NCBI RefSeq assembly: GCF_022968395.1
Contig: NZ_JALJQZ010000018.1
Span: forward strand, 1 to 64,000
Origin: Affinirhizobium lemnae
GTDB lineage: Bacteria; Pseudomonadota; Alphaproteobacteria; Rhizobiales; Rhizobiaceae
DNA length: 64,000 nucleotides
Direction: 5' to 3'
The first letter of the stretch is position 1, and every line of letters starts with the position of its first letter. The notes beneath the pieces are model-generated. The model searched no databases and was not told the DNA's origin. It saw nothing but the letters and a program-made list of their open reading frames with translations. Made by a program: the position numbers and the translations under genes. This document shows, in pieces, positions 27,095 to 35,950 of this stretch.

Positions 27095-27960
27095 GCGCCG
27101 TCTCGCAGACCGCTGTTCCTGCCAAACGCGAAAGCAGCCGTGCCTGGCGCAAGCTGAAGGCCAACCGCAGCTCCGTTGCTGGCTTCATCATCATCATCTT
27201 CTTCGTGGCTTTGGCTGCCCTGGCACCGGTTTTGCCAATTCCGGATCCCGTCGCAACCAGTTGGTCGGCCATCCGCAAGGCACCATCCGCTGCTCATTGG
27301 CTTGGCACGGATGATCTGGGCCGTGATATTCTTTCTCGCATGATCTGGGGCGCGCAGGCGTCACTCATGGCCGGGGTGTTTTCCGTCGCCATCGCAGTGG
27401 CCATCGGAGTGCCGTTCGGAATTCTCGCTGGTTATTTCGGCGGTTGGGTAGATCTCATCATATCGCGCATCACCGAAGCCTTGCTTGCCATGCCGTTTCT
27501 CATCATGGCGATTGCGCTTGCAGCCTTTCTCGGCCCAAGCCTTACCAATGCAATGATCGCCATTGGCCTGAGCGCAATGCCGATCTTCGTCCGACTGACG
27601 CGTGGCCAGGTACTGGCTGTGAAGCAGGAAGATTTTGTCGAGGGCGCACGGTCAGTGGGCCTCGGCCATCTCGATATCATGCTGCGTTACATTTTGCCCA
27701 ATGTCACAGCACCAATCATCGTGCAGGCCACCCTGACGGTCGCGACGGCAATCATTGCCGAAGCCTCGCTCTCCTTCCTGGGGCTCGGTCAGCAGCCGCC
27801 TGCCGCCAGCTGGGGCTCCATGCTGAACGTTGCGAAGAACTTCCTGACACAGGCCCCTTGGATGGCCATGTGGCCGGGCATCGCAATCTTCCTCGTCGTC
27901 ATCGGTTTCAATCTCCTGGGTGATGGTCTGCGCGATGCGCTGGACCCCCGCGAAAACTAA
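27091..27960 (+). CDS. ABC importer permease (DppC/GsiD type)
   Basis: This 289-residue membrane subunit pairs with the preceding permease. It has the N-terminal cytoplasmic arm and first helix of the OppC family (KLKANRSSVAGFIIIIFFVA), the HWLGTDDLGRDILSRMIWGA motif and the coupling loop VEGARSVGLGHLDIMLRYIL. It starts with an ATGA overlap and is followed 18 bp later by the gamma-glutamyltransferase gene. Confidence 0.93.
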   Translation: MSAVSQTAVPAKRESSRAWRKLKANRSSVAGFIIIIFFVALAALAPVLPIPDPVATSWSAIRKAPSAAHWLGTDDLGRDILSRMIWGAQASLMAGVFSVAIAVAIGVPFGILAGYFGGWVDLIISRITEALLAMPFLIMAIALAAFLGPSLTNAMIAIGLSAMPIFVRLTRGQVLAVKQEDFVEGARSVGLGHLDIMLRYILPNVTAPIIVQATLTVATAIIAEASLSFLGLGQQPPAASWGSMLNVAKNFLTQAPWMAMWPGIAIFLVVIGFNLLGDGLRDALDPREN

Positions 27961-27978
27961 GTCTGAAAGGCATTGTTG

Positions 27979-29766
27979 ATGAGTGACTTCACGACGCGTC
28001 CTGAAATTCTCGGCACTTTCGGTGTCGTGACCTCGACCCACTGGATTGCTTCCGCCGTCGGCATGAGCATTCTGGAAAAGGGCGGAAACGCATTCGACGC
28101 AGCCGTTGCCACCGCCTTCGTGCTTCAGGTGGTAGAGCCGCATCTCTGTGGTCCGGGCGGCGATATGCCGGCGATCATTTATTCGAAGAAGACCGACAAG
28201 GTTGAGGTGATTTGTGCGCAAGGGCCCGCACCTGCCGCTGCCACGATTGAACACTACACCGCTGAAGGTTTGAAACTCATTCCAGGCGATGGCCTGCTGG
28301 CAACCGTCATTCCAGGCGCGTTCGATGGCTGGATGCTCATGCTGCGCGATTATGGCAGCATGTCCGTTCGCGAGGTGCTCGAGCCTGCGATCTATTACGC
28401 AGAACATGGGCATCCCGTGCTGCCGCGTGTTTCGGCAACCATCAAGGGATTGGCGGACTTCTTTGCGAAGGAATGGCCAACCTCGTTCGAGACCTGGCTG
28501 CCGGGTGGATCTGCACCGGAGCCGCATTCCAACTTCCGCAATCCGGTTCTCGCCGAAACCTGGAAGCGCATCATCTCGGAATCCGAGGCTGCCGCCGGTA
28601 GCCGCGAGGACAAGGTTCAGGCCGCGCGTGATGCCTTCTATCGCGGGTTCGTGGCCGAATCGATCGACCGCTATCTACAGACGGCAGAGGTGATGGATGC
28701 GAGCGGCCAGCGCCATAAGGCGGTGCTGACAGCCGACGATATGGCGGGATATTCGGCGGCGATCGAAGCGCCGCAGACCTTCGACTATAATGATTGGACC
28801 GTTGCCAAGACGCCCGCATGGGGGCAGGGGCCAGTCTTGCTCCAGTCCCTTGCCTTGCTGAAGGGATTTGATCTGCAGTCGATGGACCCAACCGGTCCAG
28901 ACTTCGTGCACTACGTGGTGGAAGCAATGAAGCTCGCTTACGCCGATCGCGAAGTCTATTACGGCGATCCGGAATTCGGCCAGATACCGACCGAGTTTCT
29001 TCTGTCAGAAAGCTATAACACTGAGCGCCGTAAGCTCATTTCTGACACGGCTTCCATGGAACTGAGGCCCGGTCTTGTTCCCGGCTACGAAAACCAGCGC
29101 GATGCGACAATGGCCATGCTGGCGGAATTTTCCGGCAAGGGCGCGGTTTACGAGCCGACCATGGCGCATTTGTCTGAGAAGAAGGGCGATACGGTCCATA
29201 TCGATGTCATTGATCGCTGGGGCAACATGGTCTCGACCACGCCTTCCGGTGGGTGGCTGCAATCTTCGCCGGTCGTGCCCGGCCTCGGCTTCCCGCTGAA
29301 CTCGCGCGCACAGATGTTCTGGCTGAAAGATGGCCTGCCGACATCGCTGGCGCCCGGCAAGCGGCCTCGCACGACATTGACGCCCTCACTCGCGCTCTAT
29401 CAGGGCAAGCCGACGCTTGCGTTCGGAACACCAGGTGGCGACCAGCAGGACCAGTGGCAATTGCCCTTCTTCCTGCGCTACGTGCATCACGGCAAAAACC
29501 TTCAGGCCGCAATCGATGCGCCGCTGTTCCATACGACCCACTTTCCGGGCTCGTTCTATCCGCGAACATCGGAACCGGGGCACATCATGATGGAAGCAGG
29601 CTTCGGGGAGGCGACGATCGCTGAGCTTCGCCGTCGCGGCCATCAGGTGACTGTGGCCGAGAACTGGACGGTCGGTCGTTTGACGGCTGCGCGCCGGGAC
29701 GCGGATGGCCTGCTGCGAGCGGCAGCGACACCGCGATTGATGCAAGCCTATGCTGTGGGGCGTTGA
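27979..29766 (+). CDS. Gamma-glutamyltransferase family protein
   Basis: This 595-residue Ntn hydrolase would cleave gamma-glutamyl bonds after self-processing. The N-terminal part shows SILEKGGNAFDAAVATAF and LCGPGGDMPAIIY. The Thr in KKGDTVHIDVIDRWGNMVS is the probable processing site and nucleophile. The late segment FGTPGGDQQDQWQLPF fits the family. No signal peptide is seen, so it probably acts in the cytoplasm on imported substrate. ATG27979 is used; the frame is open 6 bp further upstream at TTG. Confidence 0.9.
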   Translation: MSDFTTRPEILGTFGVVTSTHWIASAVGMSILEKGGNAFDAAVATAFVLQVVEPHLCGPGGDMPAIIYSKKTDKVEVICAQGPAPAAATIEHYTAEGLKLIPGDGLLATVIPGAFDGWMLMLRDYGSMSVREVLEPAIYYAEHGHPVLPRVSATIKGLADFFAKEWPTSFETWLPGGSAPEPHSNFRNPVLAETWKRIISESEAAAGSREDKVQAARDAFYRGFVAESIDRYLQTAEVMDASGQRHKAVLTADDMAGYSAAIEAPQTFDYNDWTVAKTPAWGQGPVLLQSLALLKGFDLQSMDPTGPDFVHYVVEAMKLAYADREVYYGDPEFGQIPTEFLLSESYNTERRKLISDTASMELRPGLVPGYENQRDATMAMLAEFSGKGAVYEPTMAHLSEKKGDTVHIDVIDRWGNMVSTTPSGGWLQSSPVVPGLGFPLNSRAQMFWLKDGLPTSLAPGKRPRTTLTPSLALYQGKPTLAFGTPGGDQQDQWQLPFFLRYVHHGKNLQAAIDAPLFHTTHFPGSFYPRTSEPGHIMMEAGFGEATIAELRRRGHQVTVAENWTVGRLTAARRDADGLLRAAATPRLMQAYAVGR

Positions 29767-29768
29767 CC

Positions 29769-30527
29769 ATGACCTATTCTATCGTTGCAAGGGATCCTGA
29801 GACCGGACATCTGGGCATCGCTGTTGCCAGCCGATTCTTCGCCGTTGGTTGCGCCGTGCCCTACATTCGGGGCGGCATTGGCGCTGTGGCAACGCAGGCC
29901 TTCGTCAGCCCGCTTTACGGCACCGACGGCCTGAAAATGCTGGGTGAGGGCAAATCTCCTGACGAGATCATTCGGCTCGTGACGGAGCGCGATGACGGCG
30001 CAGAGCAGCGCCAGATGCACCTGATCGACGCATCAGGACGGAACGCAGCGTTCACCGGTTCCAAATGCATAAATTGGGCAGGCCATCTGGTTGCCGACAA
30101 TGTCTCGGTTGCCGGAAACATGCTGGTAGGCCCTCAAGTCATCGAAGAGACTCTGCGAGCTTACCAGGAAAGTTCGAATTTGCCCTTCGCAGAAAGGCTT
30201 CTTGCCGCGATGGAAGCGGGCGAGGCGGCAGGCGGCGACAAGCGTGGGAAGCAATCCGCTGCTCTCGTCATCTGCCGCGATCAGGATTATGCCTGGTTGA
30301 ACATTCGCGCCGATGATCATGGCGATCCCCTTGCCGAATTGCGCAGGCTTTATGCTGTCGCGCAGGAACGATACATCCATGTGGCGGAGACTATGCCAAC
30401 GCGCAGTAACCCGCATGGGATGATTGATCGTACCGTTATCGACCAGAAGATCGCCGCCCTTGAAGCAGAACGCGCCGCTGCGGGCCGTGCATCTGCATCC
30501 TTCTCTACACCGTGGATGCCCAAATGA
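29769..30527 (+). CDS. DUF1028-family protein
   Basis: This 252-residue protein has the DUF1028 N-terminus (TYSIVARDPETGHLGIAVAS, FFAVGCAVPY, VATQAFVSPLYG). The fold is of the Ntn-hydrolase kind and the family often lies next to peptide or cell-wall degradation genes. It starts two bases after the gamma-glutamyltransferase stop and overlaps the ATPase gene by 4 bp. An amidase-like role on imported peptides is inference. Confidence 0.88.
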   Translation: MTYSIVARDPETGHLGIAVASRFFAVGCAVPYIRGGIGAVATQAFVSPLYGTDGLKMLGEGKSPDEIIRLVTERDDGAEQRQMHLIDASGRNAAFTGSKCINWAGHLVADNVSVAGNMLVGPQVIEETLRAYQESSNLPFAERLLAAMEAGEAAGGDKRGKQSAALVICRDQDYAWLNIRADDHGDPLAELRRLYAVAQERYIHVAETMPTRSNPHGMIDRTVIDQKIAALEAERAAAGRASASFSTPWMPK

Positions 30528-32332
30528 CCGCAGAACCCATTCTTTCCGTTCGCAACCTGACAACTGCATTTCGTGTCGATGGCGAGTGGAAGCCTGTCGT
30601 TCGGAATGTGTCCTTTGATATCAGGCCCGGCGAGACACTGGCTATCGTCGGCGAATCCGGTTCGGGCAAGAGCGTCACATCGCTCTCTATCATGCGGCTT
30701 CTGGCAAAGGACGCGAGCCGCATTGAAGGTCAGGTGCTGCTCAACGGACGGGATCTGTTGAGCCTGTCCGAAAAAGAGATGCGAGCAGTCCGTGGCAATG
30801 AAGTCTCCATGATCTTTCAGGAGCCGATGACATCGCTGAACCCGATCTTCACGATCGGACGGCAGATCTCGGAAGTGCTGACGCGCCACAAGGGAATGTC
30901 AGCCACTGACGCCCGTGCCGAGACCATCCGCATGCTGGAAAAGGTGCGCATTCCAAATGCCGCTTCCCGCTTCGACGAGTACCCGCACCAGTTTTCCGGC
31001 GGTATGCGTCAACGTGTGATGATTGCTATGGCCTTGGCCTCACGGCCGAAACTGCTCATCGCCGATGAGCCGACGACGGCACTTGATGTCACGATACAGG
31101 GGCAGATCCTGGACCTCATCAAGACGCTGCAGGAGGAAGAGGGCATGTCTGTTCTCTTCATCACGCACGACATGGGTGTGGTCGCTGAGATCGCTGACCG
31201 CACCGTCGTGATGTTCCGCGGCGATGCGGTGGAAAGCGGCGCGACCGAGCAGATCTTTCATCGAGGGCAGCATCCCTATACCCGCGCTCTTCTTTCTGCG
31301 GTGCCGAGACTAGGTTCGATGGAAGGGCAGGCGGTGCCGCTACGGTTCCCGATTGTCGATACGGTCACCGGTATCACGACTGAGCCGCAGCCAAGCAGGA
31401 CGATGCTCGAACGGGATGCTCCGATCCTGAAGGTCGAGAACCTCGTAACCCGGTTTCCGGTTCGCTCAGGCCTGTTCAGTCGCCAGACCGGTTCGATCCA
31501 TGCGGTCGAAAATGTTTCCTTCGACTTGAAGCAGGGTGAGACCTTGGCGCTTGTCGGGGAGTCAGGCTGCGGCAAGTCGACGACCGGACGCTCGGTCATG
31601 CGGTTGATAGAACCGACATCCGGTGACATTCAATTGGACGGTCAGAATGTACGGGAGCTTGGCTCGTCGCAATTGCAGCGCATGCGCAAAAGCATCCAGA
31701 TGATCTTTCAGGATCCATTCTCGAGCCTCAATCCGCGCATGTCGGTTGGTCAGGCGATCGCTGAGCCATTTCTCAAGCATGGAATGGGTAATGCGGTTCA
31801 AGCGAAACAGAAGACGGCAGACCTTCTGGAGCGGGTAGGCCTTTCAGCATCCATGATGAGCCGTTATCCGCATGAATTCTCCGGCGGACAGCGTCAGCGA
31901 ATTGCCATCGCCCGTGCGCTGTCACTCGATCCGAAGGTGATCGTTGCGGATGAATCCGTTTCGGCTCTGGACGTCTCGATCAAGGCGCAGGTTTGCAACC
32001 TGCTTCTGGATCTGCAGGAGCAACTTGACCTCGCGTTCTTGTTCATCAGCCACGATATGGCCGTCGTCGAACGGGTCAGCCACCGGGTCGCCGTCATGTA
32101 TCTCGGCGAAATCGTTGAGATCGGCCCACGCGCTGCCGTATTTGAAAATCCGCAGCATCCGTACACGCGCAAACTTATGTCAGCGGTTCCCGTGCCGGAT
32201 CCTTCGAGGCGTGGCATTCGGCGCGGTCTCATGGAGGACGAATTGAAGAGTCCGGTACGACCTATGGGCTATCAGCCGCCCAGACGGGAATATCGCGAAG
32301 TGTCCGCCGGCCACATCGTTCAGGTGGCGTGA
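30524..32332 (+). CDS. Fused double ATP-binding subunit of a peptide importer (GsiA-like)
   Basis: This 602-residue protein holds two ABC ATPase domains. The first has [24 protein letters not shown] and [11 protein letters not shown]; the second has [27 protein letters not shown] and [11 protein letters not shown]. Each is followed by an oligopeptide-type C-terminal segment ([24 protein letters not shown]). The single-chain layout is like GsiA of the glutathione importer. ATG30524 overlaps the DUF1028 stop as ATGA. It is the last gene of the operon. Confidence 0.94.
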   Translation: MTAEPILSVRNLTTAFRVDGEWKPVVRNVSFDIRPGETLAIVGESGSGKSVTSLSIMRLLAKDASRIEGQVLLNGRDLLSLSEKEMRAVRGNEVSMIFQEPMTSLNPIFTIGRQISEVLTRHKGMSATDARAETIRMLEKVRIPNAASRFDEYPHQFSGGMRQRVMIAMALASRPKLLIADEPTTALDVTIQGQILDLIKTLQEEEGMSVLFITHDMGVVAEIADRTVVMFRGDAVESGATEQIFHRGQHPYTRALLSAVPRLGSMEGQAVPLRFPIVDTVTGITTEPQPSRTMLERDAPILKVENLVTRFPVRSGLFSRQTGSIHAVENVSFDLKQGETLALVGESGCGKSTTGRSVMRLIEPTSGDIQLDGQNVRELGSSQLQRMRKSIQMIFQDPFSSLNPRMSVGQAIAEPFLKHGMGNAVQAKQKTADLLERVGLSASMMSRYPHEFSGGQRQRIAIARALSLDPKVIVADESVSALDVSIKAQVCNLLLDLQEQLDLAFLFISHDMAVVERVSHRVAVMYLGEIVEIGPRAAVFENPQHPYTRKLMSAVPVPDPSRRGIRRGLMEDELKSPVRPMGYQPPRREYREVSAGHIVQVA

Positions 32333-32341
32333 CGAGGGCGG

Positions 32342-32518
32342 TCAGATCAGGCGCAGGCCCTTGAAGCTCACATGCCCGTCCTTGCCGATGATGATGTGAT
32401 CATGCACGGTGATCCCCAGCGGCTTTGCCGTCTGGATGATCGTGTTGGTCATGTCGATATCGGCCCGTGACGGTGTCGGATCGCCTGAGGGGTGATTGTG
32501 GATCATCCGACGCCCTTC
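32342..32518 (-). pseudogene. radC: radC 3' fragment, cut by the integrated element
   Basis: The minus strand encodes the C-terminus of Rad[18 protein letters not shown], then [14 protein letters not shown] and a final FKGLRLI before TGA. The JAMM metal motif HxH...D is intact. Upstream of IHNH the frame no longer resembles RadC (it reads KDSEGRRM) and meets a stop at 32534-32536. The ending matches the host-type gene of rhizobia rather than mobile RadC copies. The simplest reading is insertion into chromosomal radC, with the 5' part beyond the far end of the element. Confidence 0.82.
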
Positions 32519-32741
32519 ACTATCTTTTTGATATTAAAGGAATTTATGTGTTTTTCTTTTCAGGTGGTGCCGGGATTTGGGAGCGGCATTTGATGCGCTA
32601 TCGTGATCGACACAATTGATCATGGTTGCATCCAGCCAATCCCGTTCAAGCACGACACCACTCTACACCTGTCTTGTTTTCGGATTCTGGGGACATTGAT
32701 TCGTCGGGGGCAGAGCACAATCCCCGAGTGAAATATCCTCG

Positions 32742-33371
32742 TTATTCCCTAATCCTACGATATCGTCCTTTCCGCCGCGAGCCAACATAGTTTATTAGAC
32801 CGGCCTCTTTAAGCGCCGCGATATCACGACGCGCTGTCTTGAGGCTCACGGTCCATGCTGTGGCTATCTCTTTCGCATCGCAACGTCCTTCTGTGATTCG
32901 GTTCAAAAACCAACGTTGCCGCTTATTGAAGGCGAAGTGATCGGGGACATTTTTAGGGTCACTTTTGCGGACATGATTAGGGTCAGTCTTCAGCCCCTGC
33001 GCTGCTGTGTCGCCACCGGCGATTTCACCGGAAGCATAGGCGTCGCGAGCTCGTGCGAGCGGAATGCGATCAACTGCTTCCGTCAGTGGCGTCGCCAATG
33101 GACTCTCGATTAGTCCTAAAAAGAAGGCTCTGATAACGGGCGAGGAAACCACCAGCCGCAAGAAATATACGGTGTCCGGCCCGTGCTGCCCCGCAAGCCA
33201 GTGCTTGACGGTCCTTTCGCTTGCATCTGTTTGGCGCATAAGCTGTTTAATCGCGCGATGGCTATCGCCATGCTCTTTGCGCAGAAGCTCAGCGATGGTC
33301 CGCGCATAGATTTCACGCCCACCGAGGACGCCTTTCCATAGGGGTAATTTCCTGCCCTTTTTCGGCAACAT
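32742..33371 (-). CDS. Two-HTH regulatory protein of the element
   Basis: This 209-residue protein has a central HTH-like stretch (RQTDASERTVKHWLAG) and a C-terminal winged-helix part (DAKEIATAWTVSLKTARRD, AALKEAGLINYVG). It lies at the left end of the element, divergent from the recombinase gene with about 105 bp between. A role in controlling excision or recombinase expression is plausible. The family is not one I can name. Confidence 0.65.
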   Translation of the reverse strand: MLPKKGRKLPLWKGVLGGREIYARTIAELLRKEHGDSHRAIKQLMRQTDASERTVKHWLAGQHGPDTVYFLRLVVSSPVIRAFFLGLIESPLATPLTEAVDRIPLARARDAYASGEIAGGDTAAQGLKTDPNHVRKSDPKNVPDHFAFNKRQRWFLNRITEGRCDAKEIATAWTVSLKTARRDIAALKEAGLINYVGSRRKGRYRRIRE

Positions 33372-33476
33372 CTTCCATTTTCTCCGCAGCTAGAATGGTG
33401 TCCATGCGGAGAGGCGGCAGAGGCTTGCCACAAACTGCGGCTTCAGACGTCTTAACTGCCGCGGTTATGTCCAGGA

Positions 33477-34253
33477 GTGCGTGATGAGATGAACCGGAGA
33501 TTTTACGACGATAATCGGCCAGGGCAGCTGGAACGCCCCCTTCGCGCTGCCGAATACGTCCGCATGTCGACGGATCATCAGATGTATTCTACGGAAAACC
33601 AATCCGGCGCCATCAAACAATATGCCCAGTCTCGCGGGATCGAGATCGTCAAGACCTATGCCGATGCCGGGAAGAGCGGTCTCAAGATCGAGGGGCGCGA
33701 CGCGCTTCAACAGTTAATCGAGGACGTCAGATCCGGGAGCGTCGAATTCACCTTGGTGCTCGTCTATGACGTTAGCCGCTGGGGAAGATTCCAGGATGCT
33801 GACGAAAGCGCGTACTACGAATATCTCTGCCGACGCGCCGGTATCGCCGTGGAGTATTGCGCCGAGCAATTCGACAACGACGGTAGCCCGATTTCGACCA
33901 TTGTAAAAGGTGTGAAGCGGGCGATGGCGGGCGAATACAGCCGTGAGCTATCAACCAAGGTGTTTGGAGGCCAAGGTCGCCTGATCGAGAAGGGTTATAG
34001 GCAGGGCGGGCCAGCGGGCTTCGGCTTACGTCGAACACTCATCGATGAGCACGGTGTCACCAAGGGCTTCCTCGAACGGGGCGAGCACAAAAGCATCCAG
34101 ACCGATCGGGTGATCCTAACGCTGGGCCCTGCCGAGGAAGTCAATCTGGTTCGTGAAATCTACCGCTCGTTTGTTCATCAGGTATACAGCGAAAGCCAGA
34201 TTGCAGCCGATCTCAATAGGCGTGGCATTCTCACAGACCTCGGGCGTCCTTAG
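33477..34253 (+). pseudogene. Serine recombinase, N-terminal part, ends at in-frame TAG
   Basis: The 258 codons encode a serine recombinase catalytic domain: the nucleophile Ser is in YVRMSTDHQ, followed by YADAGKSGLKIEGRDALQQL and YDVSRWGRFQD. A recombinase domain begins with GQGRLIEKGYRQGG. The frame then hits TAG after ILTDLGRP. The same frame continues as TRGTVHQVLINEKYVGDNVW, which is the normal continuation, and the TAG stands where such proteins usually have Trp (TGG). This is an in-frame nonsense change rather than a frameshift. As the enzyme that would move the element, its loss suggests it is fixed. Confidence 0.85.
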
Positions 34254-34814
34254 ACCAGGGGAACCGTCCACCAGGTTTTGATCAATGAAAAATATGTGGG
34301 CGACAATGTTTGGAACCGCCAATCCTTCAAGCTGAAGAAAAAGCGCGTCCAGAACGATCCCGAAATGTGGATCCGTGCGCAGGATGCGTTTGCAGCCGTC
34401 GTCGAGCGCGAGTTATTCGAAGCGGCAAGAACCATGATCAGCGCGCGCTCCTTTCGCCTCAGCGATGAGGAGATGTTGCAGTCCCTGAGAAAGCTGTATC
34501 ATCAACGGGGTCTGCTTTCCGGAATCGTTATCGACCAATGTGACGGGATGCCGTCCAGCAGTGCCTATAGCTCCCGATTTGGCAGCTTGCTTCGGGCGTA
34601 TGGTCTCGTGGGTTTCACGCCGGATCCGTTGCTGAGCCGCCGGCGGCCTAAACGCAGAGTGGGGCCCCGGACCCGAAAAGCGCGGGGACCATGGGAGACG
34701 CCGCACTGCGGGGCGGATCAAGCATGGCGGTGGGAATGGCGGCGAACCCGCATGAAGCCCACCAGGCCGGTCGTCATATGGTCGGCCGCCTTAGGGACAG
34801 TTTGTCCCTATTGA
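34254..34814 (+). pseudogene. Serine recombinase, continuation after the TAG, with foreign C-terminus
   Basis: This stretch stays in the frame of the upstream part. Up to about 34625 it matches the family (INEKYVGDNVWNRQSFKLKK, DGMPSSSAYSSRFGSLLRAY, GLVGFTPD). After that the expected tail is missing and the frame reads Arg/Pro-rich sequence with no family resemblance until the stop at 34814. So the gene carries two lesions, the amber codon and a lost C-terminus. Confidence 0.75.
34792..34810. repeat. perfect inverted repeat
   Basis: TAGGGACA, GTT, TGTCCCTA is a perfect 8-bp inverted repeat with a 3-bp spacer, at the end of the recombinase remnant. It could be an operator or a recombination half site. 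There is no T tract. Confidence 0.5.
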
Positions 34815-34875
34815 AGGAGATAGGCGGGTGTGTTGGGAACAACACCGGCACGTCCGCCGCTGCAGGGTGGAGCGG

Positions 34876-35109
34876 TCACACATGATGATCTGCGGTCTCG
34901 TGCCCAAGTCGCTTTGAATTGCGGCATTGGACACGGTTCCGTTCGTCCCAAGCCTCTAACTCATCGACCTGGTAGAGGACGGCTTTGCCGATCTTTACGA
35001 ACGACGGCCCGATCTTCATCGAGCGCCAATTTCGCAAGGTTCCCACCGAAATGCTGCCGCGATAGCGTTCAGCTACTTCGTCCGGCGTAAGAAAATTGGT
35101 TCCTGGCAT
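34876..35109 (-). CDS. AlpA/excisionase-like HTH protein
   Basis: This 77-residue protein has a MerR-like HTH of the AlpA/HTH_17 kind: FLTPDEVAERYRGSISVGTL, RNWRSMKIGPSFVKIGKAV and YQVDELEAW. Start ATG35109 has a perfect AAGGAGG before it; the frame is open to 35148. Such proteins steer excision or activate integrase genes in phages and conjugative elements, fitting the recombinase next door. Confidence 0.85.
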   Translation of the reverse strand: MPGTNFLTPDEVAERYRGSISVGTLRNWRSMKIGPSFVKIGKAVLYQVDELEAWDERNRVQCRNSKRLGHETADHHV

Positions 35110-35565
35110 AGGACCTCCTTCGGCAGGCGCATCGCCGCCTGTGTTCAATTAATGGTCGATATTGGTGCCCGTATCGGAACGGATCGGTCGCCCGGGGGCA
35201 CCGGCAGGCTTGTCGAAACCTGGAGGCGCACGCTCCTGCATGAATGAGCATGAGCTCACGATAGTAACCGGGGAAGTCCTATTCTTCAGGCGTAGGGAAA
35301 GGGGATAGTCAGAGGATACAAATTGGTGACATCGCGCTCCGACAAATATGCAGACATCTGGGGGCGCATATAGAGGCAATCTCCAAGCCGCATTTTGTCT
35401 TTGAACTATTCACGTAACGGTCGTTGGTAAAGTCTCATGTGGGTGAGTGTAAAGTGTAGCTTGACGCTATGCGATGCGTTTTGCTAATTTTAGTTGGCAG
35501 ATTCGGAACATGAACAAGCCGACGTGGGGCTGACCTGTGTCTATTGATCCTCGGATGTGAGCGCA
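35110..35565. other. control region before the defence operon
   Basis: The 456 bp between the AlpA-like gene and the HigA-like gene show no supported gene. TTGACG at 35461-35466 with TAATTT 18 bp later is the best promoter candidate. No toxin gene remnant (HigB) is recognisable in it. Confidence 0.5.
35461..35490 (+). promoter_or_regulatory. candidate promoter of the higA-like gene and defence operon
   Basis: TTGACG, an 18-bp spacer and TAATTT lie about 75 bp upstream of the HigA-like start. The -10 match is modest. Confidence 0.35.
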
Positions 35566-35871
35566 ATGAATGGTAGCCGTTTGATGTCTCCTGCTCATCC
35601 TGGTGGCTTCGTAAAGAATGAGGTTATCGGCCCTCTCGGCTTGTCGGTCACCGCCGCAGCAGATGCTCTTGGTGTCACCCGTGCCGCCTTGTCGGCCCTG
35701 TTGAACGAACGAGCTGACTTGTCGCCGGAGATGGCGATCCGCATCGAGAAGGCGTTTGGCATTTCAATGGAGACCCTCATGCGGATGCAGAACAGCTTTG
35801 ACATTGCGGAGGCGCGTAAAAAGGCCAAGGAAGTTAATGTGGTGCCTTACGCGGGTAAGGCACCGGAATGA
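35566..35871 (+). CDS. HigA-family HTH (XRE) protein without a HigB partner
   Basis: This 101-residue DNA-binding protein has the HigA layout: [18 protein letters not shown], the [23 protein letters not shown], and [23 protein letters not shown]35566 is preferred; GTG35557 also opens the frame. No HigB toxin gene lies on either side. The helicase gene starts 79 bp downstream on the same strand, so this protein may act as a controller of the defence operon, as C-proteins do for restriction systems. That role is inference. Confidence 0.82.
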   Translation: MNGSRLMSPAHPGGFVKNEVIGPLGLSVTAAADALGVTRAALSALLNERADLSPEMAIRIEKAFGISMETLMRMQNSFDIAEARKKAKEVNVVPYAGKAPE

Positions 35872-35950
35872 AAAGTCTTATCGCATCCCATCTGGTTATA
35901 GAGGGCCTTTGGGCGAAGGCTCCAGAGACTCCAAGAAAGCCGGCCGTAGT

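Noticed and set aside
34251-34280. Programmed frameshift in the serine recombinase
   Set aside because: The two parts are in the same frame; the break is a stop codon, not a shift.
35149-35379. Open frame of 76 codons on the minus strand before the defence operon
   Set aside because: No family resemblance and no ribosome site; considered as a possible HigB remnant but shows none of its motifs.
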